DNA from: Cokeromyces recurvatus
Taxonomy: Eukaryota; Mucoromycota; Mucoromycetes; Mucorales; Mucoraceae
Length of the DNA: 64,000 bases
Direction of reading: 5' to 3'
Assembly: GCF_025118155.1 (NCBI RefSeq)
Contig: NW_026251392.1
Coordinates: 310,001-374,000 of the forward strand
The translations under genes were made by a program, and so were the position numbers. The notes under the pieces were generated by a model that saw only the letters and a program-made list of their open reading frames with translations, was not told the origin of the DNA and did no database searches. Shown here piece by piece: positions 47,468 to 59,112 of the stretch. The stretch's first letter is position 1. The number at the start of each line of letters is the position of its first letter.

Positions 47468-49539
47468 TTATTGTCTTTCTTCATCATCAATTTTAACTTC
47501 TGCCATACCAATGCCAAGGTCTGACTCCAGTTGCTTATCTATATCTGACTTGTACGTATACACTTTCACACAGCCATCTAATCAAATACATAGAGTTTAT
47601 ATATATATATAATTAATATAACATTAGAATATTTGATATTACCATCACCACTTGAGAATATTAATGGTCTATAAGGATGAAAAATAACATCACGAACTTC
47701 CATATCTAGCAACATAAAGACGCGTTAGATTTACAGATACTATTTCTACGTACAATACATGTATATGCTGTTTACCTAAATGATCTTTTAAGATAGCCGT
47801 GACTTGTCCTGTCAGCATATTAAATACAAATATTTGCCCATAAATAGTAGGTGCTAAAAGATATCGACCATTCGATGTAATTTTCACCAGCCATGAATTA
47901 GAATGATAACTAAACAAGTTTAGTTAGGATAACAAGCCTTAAGTCGTATATTTTATATACTAGCTATATATTTACTCTTCATTTTGATATCTTTTAACTT
48001 CTTCAAGTCTGAACTCCCCACCATCTGTTGTAGGGTAAATTAGTTTGTGTAATGTACATGTGTTGGGTTTTGAGGCTATCAAAGTAAATAAGTTTAATAC
48101 GAATGTGACAAATAAAAATAGCATACTTACAAACCCCTTCGCTTACATCACACATTTCTGCACCTCGGCTAATAAACCATGTGTATTTCTCTTGAGTAGT
48201 TTCTTCAACGTCCATAATATCATCTTTTTGTTGTTGTTGTTGTTCAAAATAAATTGATTCGTCTAGCCACTTTACAAATTTACCACAATCACAATAAGAT
48301 GAATAGAGATCACTAAATGTTTGTAATAACTAGCAATAAATAATAAATAAATGAATATGAAAGAGTGTCATTCAAGATGCGAGAACATAAAATACACATA
48401 CCACTCCTTCTTCAAAATCATACAGTCTTAAATGTTCATCAGTAGCCGCTATGAAATATTTATTTCCTGTATTTGGCACAAACGAGACTGTGAAGGCCAT
48501 ACAAGTCTGTTCATCCACCATTTTATTCGAACTGATCAAGGTTGTCCAGTCACTTGACATGTGCCATTTAAAAATATACCCATCTTGACTTGTCGAAATT
48601 AGATAATTCTCATCTAAAAATTTAACTTTCTTAATACACAATATCTCTTCCTCATGTCCACTCAATTTGGCTACTACTTTTGAATCAGTTACGTTAAATA
48701 TCTTGATAGCACAAGATAAAATATGATTGTCCTCATCCTCTTCAGACCAACGATAACGATCTTTGAGTTTCCCACCTACAGCAATTAACTCACTGTCGGC
48801 TATAAATGTGCCACAATAGAATTCATCAATATGTGATTCATCTGCATCACGTAACTTTCGAACAAGACTAAAATCATTTTCAATGTCCCAAATCTTGACA
48901 GCGCCAATGTTAGAATAGGTGGCTAACATGCTACCGTCTTCAGAGAGAGACATACTCGTGATAGGTCCTTGATCGTTCATATTACAAGGAATACTCTCAA
49001 GCTGATTATCTTCATTGATAGCATCTATCATTTCATAGCCTGCATCAGCATGATATTTCCAATAATTGTCTGGATATTTCTCTGCTAAATTCTTCATTCT
49101 TTCCTTGTTCCACTTGTGAAGTTTTGGTTCAGGTGGTAACTTTATAGTCTATTTTATAATTTTAGTATAGATATATAAGCATGTATGTAGATATATATAC
49201 AAATGTACATAGGTATATAAGTATAAACGTATCTATTTATATATATTTGTATATATTTACCTTTGTTGGATTTAATTTTGTTTGTATTGTTTTTCGGGTT
49301 GTACCTTTTTTTGTTGTGTTTGAAGATTTACGTTTCACAGATGCCTTTTTCTTGGTTATCGTCTTTTTCTTGGTCATCTTTTTCTTTTTATTGTTAATTT
49401 GGAAATCATCGTCAGAACTATCTAATAAATCATCTGTCAAAACATCGTCAATGTCAATGTCTTCTGAAATATCATCCACTTCAATTTCGGAATCAACATC
49501 TTCATAAATGCTCGTTTCTTTCTTTGTGATTTTCGCCAT
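47468..49539 (-). CDS. WD40-repeat protein with acidic/Lys-rich N-terminus
   Basis: Seven exons (49539-49261, 49148-48402, 48329-48131, 48024-47976, 47909-47776, 47705-47643, 47577-47468) give 526 residues. The first 93 residues alternate acidic (EVDDISEDIDIDDV) and Lys-rich (KKKKMTKKKTITKKK) segments, as in nuclear proteins. WD repeats follow: GPITSMSLSEDGSMLATYSN to AVKIWDI, HEEEILCIKKVKFLDENYLI to GYIFKWHM, KITSNGRYLLAPTIYGQIFV and FHPYRPLIFSSGDDGCVKVY. A Gln run lies in exon 3. I do not recognise a specific orthologue; the basic/acidic N-terminus suggests a chromatin or nucleolar role, which is inference. Confidence 0.75.
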
Positions 49540-50065
49540 TTTGTAGAGTTGTATGTATATAAATATATATATATATATATATATGTATATAGTATAAATA
49601 TGAGCTTCTAAAATACAGAGCTTTGATCTTTTTATCCAAGAAAAGAAGAGATAAAAAAAAAAAATACGCCAAAATTCACGTTTTTTCAAAAAAAAAAAAA
49701 AAAAAAAAGATCGTTTATACGTGACTGTTCGTAAAGTTTATCTCTTTTTTTTTTATTTTTGCCCTGAAATATCAATCATATTAATGTTATTTGCATAAAT
49801 GTTTATCTGCTATACAAGAATTAAATATGACACGTTATTTTTCTTCAACTATAATAATAATAATAAAAAAAAAGGAAAAGAAAAATAATGGTGCATACAA
49901 TCTAATTTGATAAAGTCTTTTATCCTATGTAGTCTAAAAGGAACCATATCTTCTGACCAAAGCTAAAACTTTATATGTGTATATTATGACCAAATAACTA
50001 ACAAAACAAAAAAAAAAAAACAAAACAAAAAAAAAAAACCAGGTAACATGAGCATAAAAAACCAT
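49540..50065. other. Intergenic region
   Basis: Upstream of the WD40 gene and 3' flank of the methyltransferase gene. (AT)n and poly-A tracts only. Confidence 0.6.
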
Positions 50066-51480
50066 TCAATCATTATAAGGCTTTTGAACTAAAAAAGCGT
50101 ATAATCCTATAAATGATTTTGATTGAATAAACGCCTCTTTGATTCTGTTTAAGACCAATTGATAGTTTTGCTGATCTGTAATATTTAGTGATTCTTTAAA
50201 CCAAGGAGATATTCCATCTAGAAGACCTTCAAATAGATGTAAATAGGCATCACCAATAGGCCCACCCCATCCTAATGGTACTTCTCGATATTCGCTTTGT
50301 ATAATCCTCATACCACTATTTTCTCCTTCTGTTAATAATAAGTCCAATTTAGCTCCTGCTGAAGCATCCAAATTAAATGACGCACAAAATGATTCAACTA
50401 GATAATTATAATCGAATCATTAGTCCTAATATAAAATTATCTAGTCCGAAAAAAAAAAAAGACTGTACATGCTTCTGTATATTTTTTTGCTATTGTATCA
50501 GATGTAATAATCTATTAAAAAAAAAGAGAAAAAAAAAAAAAAAAAAAAAAAAAACTTTGTTTTTAAACGGAATATACATACATGCATGCATTTATATAAT
50601 TTTTTTTTTATATACCCGCATATCCATATCGATACATTGGAAACAGCCACCATCTTTTAAAACTCTTTTAATTTCAGATATAACGAATGCCCATTCATTT
50701 ATTTGAAATGCAAGTACAACAAACCTAATTTATATAAAATATTATTACGCATATTTAACTTTATACTTATTTATTACCTCATCTGAATAAAGTCTAAATT
50801 AATTAAAAAAAAAAAAAAAAAAAAAAAAAGATTGTTAAATAGACTAATAATTATGTTATTTCAATATGTTTACCAAATGACTTGTCAGGGTATGGAATTC
50901 CTTGTAATATATTTGCTTCAGTAAAATTCAAGTTGATAGGACGAATGATTTGAGGCCATAAACTACACATATCAATTCCTGTAAAATGGCAATTCGGATA
51001 TTCTAAACTTGTCTCACATAACCAGGTTGCGGGGCCACAACAAACATCTAATACTTCAAGTTCATGGTTTTGAAAATCCAATGCTTTTAATGCTTCGGAC
51101 ATAATATTACTATATATAAATATATAAATTATTTATATAGAATATATACATATACATATACATATACATATATATACATACAATCCAAGTAATTCTTTTG
51201 TGACAAAATGCTCTTCATGTAACCTATCGATTTCTTTATCATCTCTGGGTAACATATAAGAACTACCTTCAACTGAATGATATATCCTCCCATCTATCAG
51301 CCTTATCTTGGGCTTTTCTGATATCAATTTCTTTTCTTGATTATTTCCATTTTTACTGAGTGAACATTCTGGTTTGGTTTTATTGAGTTTTTTCATCTGC
51401 CCTTTACTTATATTATTCGTGTTATATCGTTGTTGATAAACTTGTCCATTGACTGAATCTCTCGAGATATTACCGCCCAT
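50066..51480 (-). CDS. Class I SAM-dependent methyltransferase
   Basis: Six exons (51480-51182, 51109-50874, 50793-50778, 50724-50616, 50511-50469, 50397-50066) give 344 residues. The Rossmann core shows motif I LEVLDVCCGPATWLCETS, the acidic ribose-binding end of beta-2 in FTGIDM, the post-motif region GIPYPDKSFDFIQMR and the later strand KRVLKDGGCFQCIDMDMR. An N-terminal ~70 residues are Lys/Asn-rich and follow MGGNIS, a possible N-myristoylation context (MGxxxS). Two tiny exons (16 and 43 bases) restore the core; the 43-base exon supplies IITSDTIAKKYTEA, and its use of donor GTACAG is needed to keep frame. Similar proteins are abundant in Mucorales; substrate unknown. Confidence 0.75.
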
Positions 51481-52320
51481 TTTTTATTTTTTTTCTTTAT
51501 TTTCTTTTTTTTTATAAAGAATAAAATAAGGAAAAGAAAGAAAGGAAAAAAAAAAAAAAAATACACAAACTCCTTAGAATAGCAGTAATCGGAACAAAAA
51601 AAAAATAAAATAAAATAAAATAAAATAAATAAAATAAAAAATTTATTATTTAACAAATAAATCTACTACACAACAAATCCCATAATGAAAGGGTTCATTC
51701 ACCAAATATTTCTCCTTTTGTAAAGAAAACATAAAAAATAAAAATAAAAAATAAGAATAAACAACTTTCATCTTTCTCCTCACTTTTAAATCCCCTTTTC
51801 CCTTCCCCCACACACCTACATGCATACATACACAAATTCCATCATGCCTCTTTATATCCTTTCTCTCTCTCTCTCCTAACACAGTTCCCGACTTTTTCAT
51901 GCTTTATACATTTACATCACACACATAATGATTGTATGGCGTGAATGTTTGTTGATGATCCATTCATGATGCATAAAAAGTCTTTTTCTTTTTTATCGTG
52001 TTATTTAAACAGTTGCTGTCATTAGTATAAAAGGAGAGAATATGTTATATATCATAAAGACATCATTGTATACACAGGAGAGAAATAGATTGGATAGATT
52101 TGAGGAGTCAATAACAACTTTGATATCAAATTATGCAGCTATTTTTTTTTTTTTTTTCATTTATTATTATTGAAACAAAGTTACATGAAGGACAAAAATA
52201 TATACTACATATTTTTTTTTTGTTTAATTTATAATGGTATAATCATTATGTATATATGTAAATATATATAAATATACATATATATAAAAGGGCATGTATA
52301 TACAGATACATACGTATATG
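51481..52320. other. Intergenic region
   Basis: Upstream region of the methyltransferase gene (pyrimidine/purine-rich tracts, a (AAAAT)n patch near 51600-51640, CT repeat near 51865) and the 3' flank of the exonuclease gene. No gene seen. Confidence 0.55.
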
Positions 52321-55300
52321 TTATGATCTATTACTTTGATACATAAAATCATCATCTGAAATGTTCATTTTTAACGATGCTTGATACAAGTAATAGGCTG
52401 CTAAACCTTGAAGTGCACTGTATTTAAGTACAGTTTCAGATAATCTCTCACGATCCCAAACAGTACCTGAAAATTTTTTGGAAGATACGAGTCGATCATA
52501 TTCACTTTTAATTGTTAGATATTGTTGCAGATCAGGCCAGTCATGTAGATAAGTTTCAATCGCTTTCTTAAAAGTATACGTTTTATCTCCAACGAGTTGA
52601 TCATTCATTTTTGTCGAGAGATCTACAGAAGGGCCAAGAGGGAACCCTAACATGTTAATCATACTTTCTTCAATATAGCTCGGATACCAGCATACACGAT
52701 TCACATTAGGATCTATAAGTAACTTGCCAAATTTTGTTTCCTTCAGTGTTCGCAAGTTCTTTAAGAGACATGCTTGCTGTAGGACGCAGGTATAGGATGC
52801 TCCAGTACTTAGATAAATTTGAAGTGCCTTTAAATCAACATCAGCTCTTGATTTATCCCTAGCAACATGGAAGCAGATGACGATCGTAAGAGGCTCTCCT
52901 TGAGGAGGTAAAATAATTCTATCCAAATCTTCAGGCGTTGTTATCTTGAGAATTGCTAATTCTTCATTCCCATTTCCACCATACAAAAATATACCATCTA
53001 CAAAATTAGGCAAGTCATACACTTGAAGTTGTTTTTCATTACTGTTCACTGTAGTTTGTTGTTCATTAAAATCATTTTCCTCTTCTTCCTCTTCCTCTTC
53101 TTCTTCTTCTTCTTCATCGGTATCATAATCAGTATCATTTGGATTATTTACACGAGGCCCAGAAAAGACTTTACGGATAGGAATTTGATTCATAGGCATA
53201 AGCATCGTGTCAGGTCTCTCCTCTTGCTTTAACCAATTGTCTTCTTCAACATTTTGTATAGCTTTAGCCGTCATATTAAACATATGTTCTTCTTTATTTT
53301 GTTGTGTACTTGCTCTTTCTTCTAGTGTCTTTTTCGCCGCTTCTGCCTCTAATCTTTCCATATCATCTAATTCAGTATCAATACCTTTCACCCAATTATT
53401 GTTAGAATTACTGGCAAAGGTGTTCCATGAAGCAGCAGCTGTATCACGCTCGCCCCATGCAAATGATCCCACTTGATCTCCTGTTGCTGTACGAGACATA
53501 AAGTCTGATATATATTTTTCCTTACTAGGTTTACCACCAAACTGAGGATGAATTTTGGCTGTTGGTGTTTGAGGTGATTGTTGAAGTGGTTTTTGATGAT
53601 CCTGTTTAGGTGGAGGAGCAAAGTTGACTGGAGATACATCAAAATTAGGACGAGACAAATGATTGGGTCTTGAAGGTCGAGGATGGACTATATGAGGAGC
53701 GTTGGGTCCAGGAGAAGATCGATTACTACTATATGTATTTTGCTGATGACGCAATGGTGGTATTCTATAAGGTGTTTTATGAGGTGAGCCATGCGTTTGT
53801 TTATGCTGATAATGAGGTGATGAAGCCAGCTTTTGATCTGATGTAACAGGAGATTTAGAAGACTCCTTTTTAAAATTGCTTTTATCATCTCGTTGAAAAT
53901 TATTGCCAAGGAAGGGTTGATTATCCATATTGACTTCACCCCAAGTGGCTGTTGTAGTCTTCGGTTTACTTTCTTTTTTCTCTTCTACAGATTTATTCTC
54001 ATCAAAGGCGCCACCAAATTTATTATCATCGTCCAATTCACATACGACTCGATCAGAGGATGAATTACCATAATTTTTATCCAAAGAACGATAACTTTCC
54101 TCGATTGCCCTTTGCATATTTAATTTATAATTTGTATTATTATCATCATAACCATCGTCATTATCAGGCAGTGATGAAAGTGGTATTTCAAGCGTTTCGA
54201 CATAACGAAACCTTTCCTTTTTTCGAGAAGAAGATGAAGTAATACTGGGAGCAGGAGCAGGAGCAGGCAAAGTAGAAGAAGCAGAAAAAGCAGAAGCATG
54301 AGATGTGTTAGCACGAGTCGAAGTGATAGAAGGAGTACTAGTAGCAGAAGATTCCAATGCAGGAGACATCAGAGGAGCAAAGTGACGAGCTCTTTCTTTA
54401 TTGACAGGAGGAGTATTTGAATTGTTCCTCTGTAAAGCCTTTGCTCTTTGACGATGAAAGTTCTCAACTGCCTTTGGGCTAGCATCAGTAATAACAGAAT
54501 AAGGCCAATAATATTTTTCTATATCAGGGTATTGGCTAGTGTATGTATAGAGAGCATGAACACTGAGCACATCAAATACAGCATAAGCTAAAGCTCTAGG
54601 AGGTAATGGATTCAATAACCAAACACAATCATTATCCGTAAATTTAAAGTTCCCACCAAACTGTTTCACCTTTTGAAATTCTTCTAAACCGTCCCACTCT
54701 TGAGCGTACTGTGTCATAGCTGCAGCCAAATTAAGTTGTTCAACAGAGACAGGTAATAATTTAGCTTGTAAATCCAGAACAGGTGCTTGTTGAATGCCCT
54801 TAAAAAAAGATTCGATTGCTAATGCATCAGAGCGATATGACCAACCTACGATATTTAAATTTTGATCCTCCAAGATTGGTTTTAATTTTTCTGTTAAAAT
54901 ATCAACACCCAAGACATCCACTTGAATAGCATAACCTTTAGTAGACGAGACACCAATTTGAAGTAATTTAAGTTCTGGAAGAGTTTTCTTTGAAGCCATA
55001 AATTCACAATCGATAGCAATATAAGGTGCTTGATAAATATCTTTTATAGCTCTATCCAACAGTTCTGGCGTTGTCACAGCAATACACGTTGTAATTCGAT
55101 TACTTTTAGGTAATTTAATTTCAATCGTTGTTAAATCGATTAATTTCCAATTTGGCTCAATACCATAACGTACAAGAGGTGGACAAGGTCTTCTGTCTAC
55201 TACAGCTTCTGAATTGATAGGTTTAAGACTATCATAATCTTGACCATGATTTACCAAATTACGAAGTGGACTAATGACATTATTTATCAGTTCAATATTT

Positions 55301-55398
55301 TTTCCTTCAAATACTGACAACAATGCTAATGTTGTTTCTGCCGATTTCCAAGTATTTCTCCAGTACTCGTGTACATCTATTTGGAAATCATTATTCAT
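52321..55398 (-). CDS. DEDDy 3'-5' exonuclease protein with a second, degenerate exonuclease-like domain
   Basis: A single exon of 1025 residues, unusual in this intron-rich window. Residues ~100-290 form a DnaQ/RNase D-type domain with all catalytic positions: D130 and E132 (YIAIDCEFM), D191 (VGWSYRSDALAIE), and Y272/D276 (YAVFDV), as in WRN- and EXD2-type 3'-5' exonucleases. The middle (~310-780) is a Ser/Pro/Asn-rich linker with an acidic Glu run. Residues ~790-1015 resemble a second copy (DLKALQIYLSTG, NVNRVCWYPSYIEESMINML, FSGTVWDRERLSETVLKYSA) but lack the DxE and final Asp, so it looks inactive. The role may be RNA processing or DNA repair; family alone cannot decide. Confidence 0.8.
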   Translation of the reverse strand: MNNDFQIDVHEYWRNTWKSAETTLALLSVFEGKNIELINNVISPLRNLVNHGQDYDSLKPINSEAVVDRRPCPPLVRYGIEPNWKLIDLTTIEIKLPKSNRITTCIAVTTPELLDRAIKDIYQAPYIAIDCEFMASKKTLPELKLLQIGVSSTKGYAIQVDVLGVDILTEKLKPILEDQNLNIVGWSYRSDALAIESFFKGIQQAPVLDLQAKLLPVSVEQLNLAAAMTQYAQEWDGLEEFQKVKQFGGNFKFTDNDCVWLLNPLPPRALAYAVFDVLSVHALYTYTSQYPDIEKYYWPYSVITDASPKAVENFHRQRAKALQRNNSNTPPVNKERARHFAPLMSPALESSATSTPSITSTRANTSHASAFSASSTLPAPAPAPSITSSSSRKKERFRYVETLEIPLSSLPDNDDGYDDNNTNYKLNMQRAIEESYRSLDKNYGNSSSDRVVCELDDDNKFGGAFDENKSVEEKKESKPKTTTATWGEVNMDNQPFLGNNFQRDDKSNFKKESSKSPVTSDQKLASSPHYQHKQTHGSPHKTPYRIPPLRHQQNTYSSNRSSPGPNAPHIVHPRPSRPNHLSRPNFDVSPVNFAPPPKQDHQKPLQQSPQTPTAKIHPQFGGKPSKEKYISDFMSRTATGDQVGSFAWGERDTAAASWNTFASNSNNNWVKGIDTELDDMERLEAEAAKKTLEERASTQQNKEEHMFNMTAKAIQNVEEDNWLKQEERPDTMLMPMNQIPIRKVFSGPRVNNPNDTDYDTDEEEEEEEEEEEEENDFNEQQTTVNSNEKQLQVYDLPNFVDGIFLYGGNGNEELAILKITTPEDLDRIILPPQGEPLTIVICFHVARDKSRADVDLKALQIYLSTGASYTCVLQQACLLKNLRTLKETKFGKLLIDPNVNRVCWYPSYIEESMINMLGFPLGPSVDLSTKMNDQLVGDKTYTFKKAIETYLHDWPDLQQYLTIKSEYDRLVSSKKFSGTVWDRERLSETVLKYSALQGLAAYYLYQASLKMNISDDDFMYQSNRS

Positions 55399-56744
55399 TA
55401 TGAATAACTTTAAAAGTTAAAAAAAAAAAAATAAAACACGTTAAAGAAAGTAACAATCTTGTCAAAAAAAAAAAAAAAGGAAAATGAAATAAATAAATAA
55501 GAGTAAAATATACTGCATTATTATTATATTAGTAATTTTCAGAAAAATTTGGGAAAGTTTAAAAATAATTTCGAGACACTTTTTTTTTTAATAGAATTTT
55601 GAGATAAAAGACGATATTCAAGTGAATATTAATAGTAAAGCAGAAACTATTTTTAAGAAACTTGAGTTCACCTCCCTTCCCCTGAAGGGTCTTTAAAAGC
55701 TTTATGAATTTCATCTGAACAACATTATTATCAAAGCTATTTTGAACACTAATTTTAGATGATTTCTTTCAAATAGAAAAGGCCGGTTTAAGCTCTTTAG
55801 TCTATTTTCTTTCTTCCAATAAATCTTTAGGCGTCTGATCCAATTCTATTTAATCTTAAGGGCAAATCCATAGTAACTTTTCTTTACTATATTTGTTTAC
55901 ATAATTTAAGCATTAGTTGAACATCATTTATAAGGAAAAGATCAATTTGATTAGATTAATCTTTTAAATTACAGTTAAACTATAAGAACTACCTGAAGAA
56001 CCGAACAATTGCTTAAGGACTGATTTTATTTTTAATTTACTTCAATAATCTAAAACAATAAGACTACATCTTTATTAAAAGTATACAAGACAACTTTTAA
56101 CAAAGAAGTACAAATAGCATTTGTTTAAATTCTCTTTTTTTTTATTTTTTTTTTTTTTTTTTTGATAAAGTTGTATATAGCTGCTATCAAGAATACTATT
56201 TGTGTCTTCAGAGGGTATATTGATATCAAAGCATACAGTTGTTTTAATTTGTGACCTTAATAAGCAAAACTTTATAGGGGCGTTTTATGTTTTCTTTGTA
56301 TATATTGTGTCACAGCATCTTACTAGTTTTGGCTTAATTTCTTTACAAGAATGCTCAGCATAATCACATGAATATAAATACATATATAAAAAAAGTAAAC
56401 AAACTTTATTTTCTTACTTTCTTGCTTACTTTCAAAGAAGACAGTAATGCTTTACTACATTCAAATAAAAGGCAGAAATTATCTCTAACGTATTAAAAAG
56501 AAAAGAGAAAAAAAAAAAAGAAAAGGAGAAAGGCAGGAGAGAAGATTTAACGCAAAGTAAATTAAAAACAAAAAAAAATATGCTAAAATTAAACTTTAAT
56601 AACTTCTTTTCGTTTATTTTTTTTCTCCTGAATTTTACTATAAAAAAAAGTACATTTTTTCGTTTTTTTTCCCTTTTTTTTCTCTTTTCTTTTCTTTAGC
56701 TTTTTTTTATTTTTCCTATTCTTCTTTATTTTTACTTGAAACTA
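55399..56744. other. Intergenic region, upstream of the exonuclease gene
   Basis: No gene supported. AT-rich, with T-rich tracts and a strongly pyrimidine-rich segment at about 56600-56735 immediately before the structured island. Confidence 0.55.
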
Positions 56745-57670
56745 TGGGTAGACATTGTCAGGGTTATGAAGTGTGCTCAAGTCACATAGCTTGGCTTACT
56801 TGAGTTTGTAGAACTGTCCGTTTATAACATGGCTAAAGGAGAGGGCCTAGACTTTCTTTTGGTTACTACATGCATATCCGCCTTCACCTTGGGTTATTGC
56901 AACCTTAGATAATTGATGGGACCTTATCGAATTTTGACTGCTCAAGTTTGATTTATTTCCAAAGGAGGAGGGAAATAAAAAGGATACTTGGGGTTGGAAA
57001 TTGTAAACCTGTTCCTTTTTTAGGGAGATTAGCGTACTCTTTGTCTGCACCATTGAAAGGGCTTATCTCAAGGTTTAGTTTTTCTGTTTTTCTTTTTGGA
57101 GGTTTTTCCTTCTTTTTATTTTTATCTAGTTGCTGTTTATAAAATAAAAATAGATAAGGATGCACAGCTTACGTTTCTGATCGTGGTTTTTTCATCTATT
57201 TATTTAGTTGAAGAATCCCAACTTGTATTTACTGTTAAGTCAAAAGTAGATGCTAGGGGTCAAAGAAGGGACATTCTCAGGTAAACAATAGTCAGGTCGT
57301 GCACTTCATGTATCTGGATTCCTTCCACTTCGCCACGCTACAGGTCAGAATGTTTAGCCCGGCTTCCAGTGAAACTTACATCCAACTGTATTTTTTATTG
57401 GGGTAGGAAGTGAGGAATTCTATCTTTTTCTTCTAGCAAGGCTTGGGTCAGGTTGGTACTTTGCCAAGTGTCTACTAGTTGAAATTGGACGTTTATCTTT
57501 CAAGTAGAAATTTAGAGGGAGAAGAAAAAATTACAGCCCGTATCAATTTGTGTATGGGTTGTAATATTATTTTTGGGATTAGATATGCTTTCACCTTCTC
57601 GTGGTTAATCCTGTTAGTATCAAGTCTCTTCTAAAGAGATTTGAGAACTAAGAAAAGCATCCTTTTTTTT
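56745..57670 (+). ncRNA. Candidate long structured RNA of unknown class
   Basis: About 0.9 kb here is less AT-rich than its flanks, nearly free of homopolymers except in its middle, and has no coherent reading frame. Hairpins seen: CTCAAGT 56776-56782 with ACTTGAG 56798-56804; TTACAGCCCGTA 57531-57542 with TATGGGTTGTAA 57553-57564 (12 pairs, two G-U); TCAAGTCTCTT 57620-57630 with AAGAGATTTGA 57634-57644 (11 pairs, one G-U, three-base loop). The G-U pairs exist only in a + strand transcript. A run of nine T follows at 57662-57670. Telomerase RNA is one candidate by size, but I find no clear CCCTAA-type template on this strand. A decayed repeat is the alternative. Confidence 0.4.
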
Positions 57671-57902
57671 TATAATATTAATAAAAATGAAAAAAAAAAT
57701 CAATTTAATAAAAATCGTGTTCCATAATAAAGCTGCTTCTCTAATGATTACGCGTGTATTTTTAAATATATAACCAACAACACTTGGAATTCTAGTCACT
57801 AAATATAATTATTTTCTATAATAATTTGTTATACTGTGTACATGTATATTTTTTCCTCAATAAATTTTATTATTCAATTCTACAAAGAAAATTTGATACA
57901 AT
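57671..57902. other. 3' flank of RACK1
   Basis: AT-rich sequence with polyadenylation-like ATAAA words on both strands. No gene. Confidence 0.5.
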
Positions 57903-59112
57903 TTAAAGAGAACGGGTGACTTGCCAGACACGGATAATGTTATCAGAGTAACCAGAGAAGAGAGTGGCACCATCAGCAGACCAGCAAACAGACAAACATT
58001 CAGGATCAGGGTTCTTTCTCTTACCCAATTGAGCGAACTCAGGACGAAGTTCATCAACAATAGATTTGGATTCAAGATCCCAAATCTTAATACCGTTAGC
58101 GGTAGCAGCACAGAGCCAGTAACGGTTAGGAGAGAAGGTAAGGGCATGAACGACAGATCCAGCATCCAAAGAGTAAAGGTGCTTGGCATCATTCAAATCC
58201 CAAAGCATAACAACACCGTCCTTACCAGCAGAGGCACAAAGAGAACCATCAGGGGAAATGGTGACAGTGTTAACATAACCATTGTGACCAATGAAGTTGG
58301 TGCGAAGCTTCATCTTGGTCAAATCCCAAACCTTAACAAGCTTATCCCAACCACCAGAGACGATGAGAGGATTAGCAGGGTTAGGAGAGAAACGAACACA
58401 AGAAACCCATTCACTGTGACCATCTTCAGTAATGTTGTACTTGCATTCACCAAGGGTATTCCACAACTTGATGGTCTTATCACGAGAACCAGAAACGATT
58501 TGACGGTTATCGGCAGAGAAGGAGACGGACAAAACATCGTTAGTGTGGCCAACGAAACGACGAGTGGTAGTACCACTGTTCAAGTCCCAAAGACGGAGGG
58601 TCTTATCCCAAGAAGCGGACAAAGCGAATTGACCATCAGAAGAGATGGCGAGATCTTCAATGAAGTGAGAATGGCCGACGAGAGACTTACGGGGAACACC
58701 GTAGTTCATTTCGTCTCTGTTTCCATCATTAAATTAGCATAAAAGTACACAAACACTATTTTTTTTTTTTTTTTTTTTACCTGGTAAGGTGCCAGACAAT
58801 GATGGTCTTATCACGAGAAGCAGACAAAACCATATCAGGAGCTTCAGAGGTGGTAGCAATGGCAGTGACTAATTAACAAGAATGTTACAATTCCAATTCT
58901 TCAACATGGTCGATTCTTATAAAATGTCAAATGTCAAAATTAAAATTCCTTACCCCAATTGCCATGACCTATTACAGAAAACCCAAAAAAAAAGAAAAGA
59001 AAAAATTAAAGTTAATATCTCATCCATTCATTCTTTATCTATATCATCCATCCATTTCTAATATAAAAATAAGATTACCTTCAAGAGTACCGCGCAAGGT
59101 AAGATTATCCAT
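57903..59112 (-). CDS. ASC1: RACK1/Asc1, 40S-bound Gbeta-like WD40 protein
   Basis: Four exons (59112-59079, 58968-58954, 58868-58781, 58716-57903) give 316 residues, the normal length for this seven-blade propeller. It sits on the head of the 40S subunit and links signalling to translation. Sequence begins [20 protein letters not shown], with repeats such as [45 protein letters not shown] and [19 protein letters not shown]. The second exon is only 15 bases and encodes GHGNWV together with its neighbours. Codon bias is strong and matches the ribosomal protein genes. Confidence 0.97.

Noticed and set aside
57300..57390. RNase P CR-V in the 57-kb island (AGCCCGGCTTCC)
   Set aside because: The ACAGNA part is not at the right distance and no matching CR-I was found, so the resemblance is probably chance.
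56745..57670. Solo LTR of a retrotransposon
   Set aside because: It begins near TGTCAGG and has a purine tract, but I found no matching CA end, no target-site duplication and no internal retroelement sequence.
57921..58742. 273-codon + strand frame opposite RACK1
   Set aside because: Antisense shadow of the RACK1 main exon; Thr/Arg-rich, no family resemblance.
58717..59078. Intronic snoRNA in RACK1, as in some other fungi
   Set aside because: The introns are 64-110 bases; I see no C (RTGATGA) and D (CTGA) box pair with terminal pairing.
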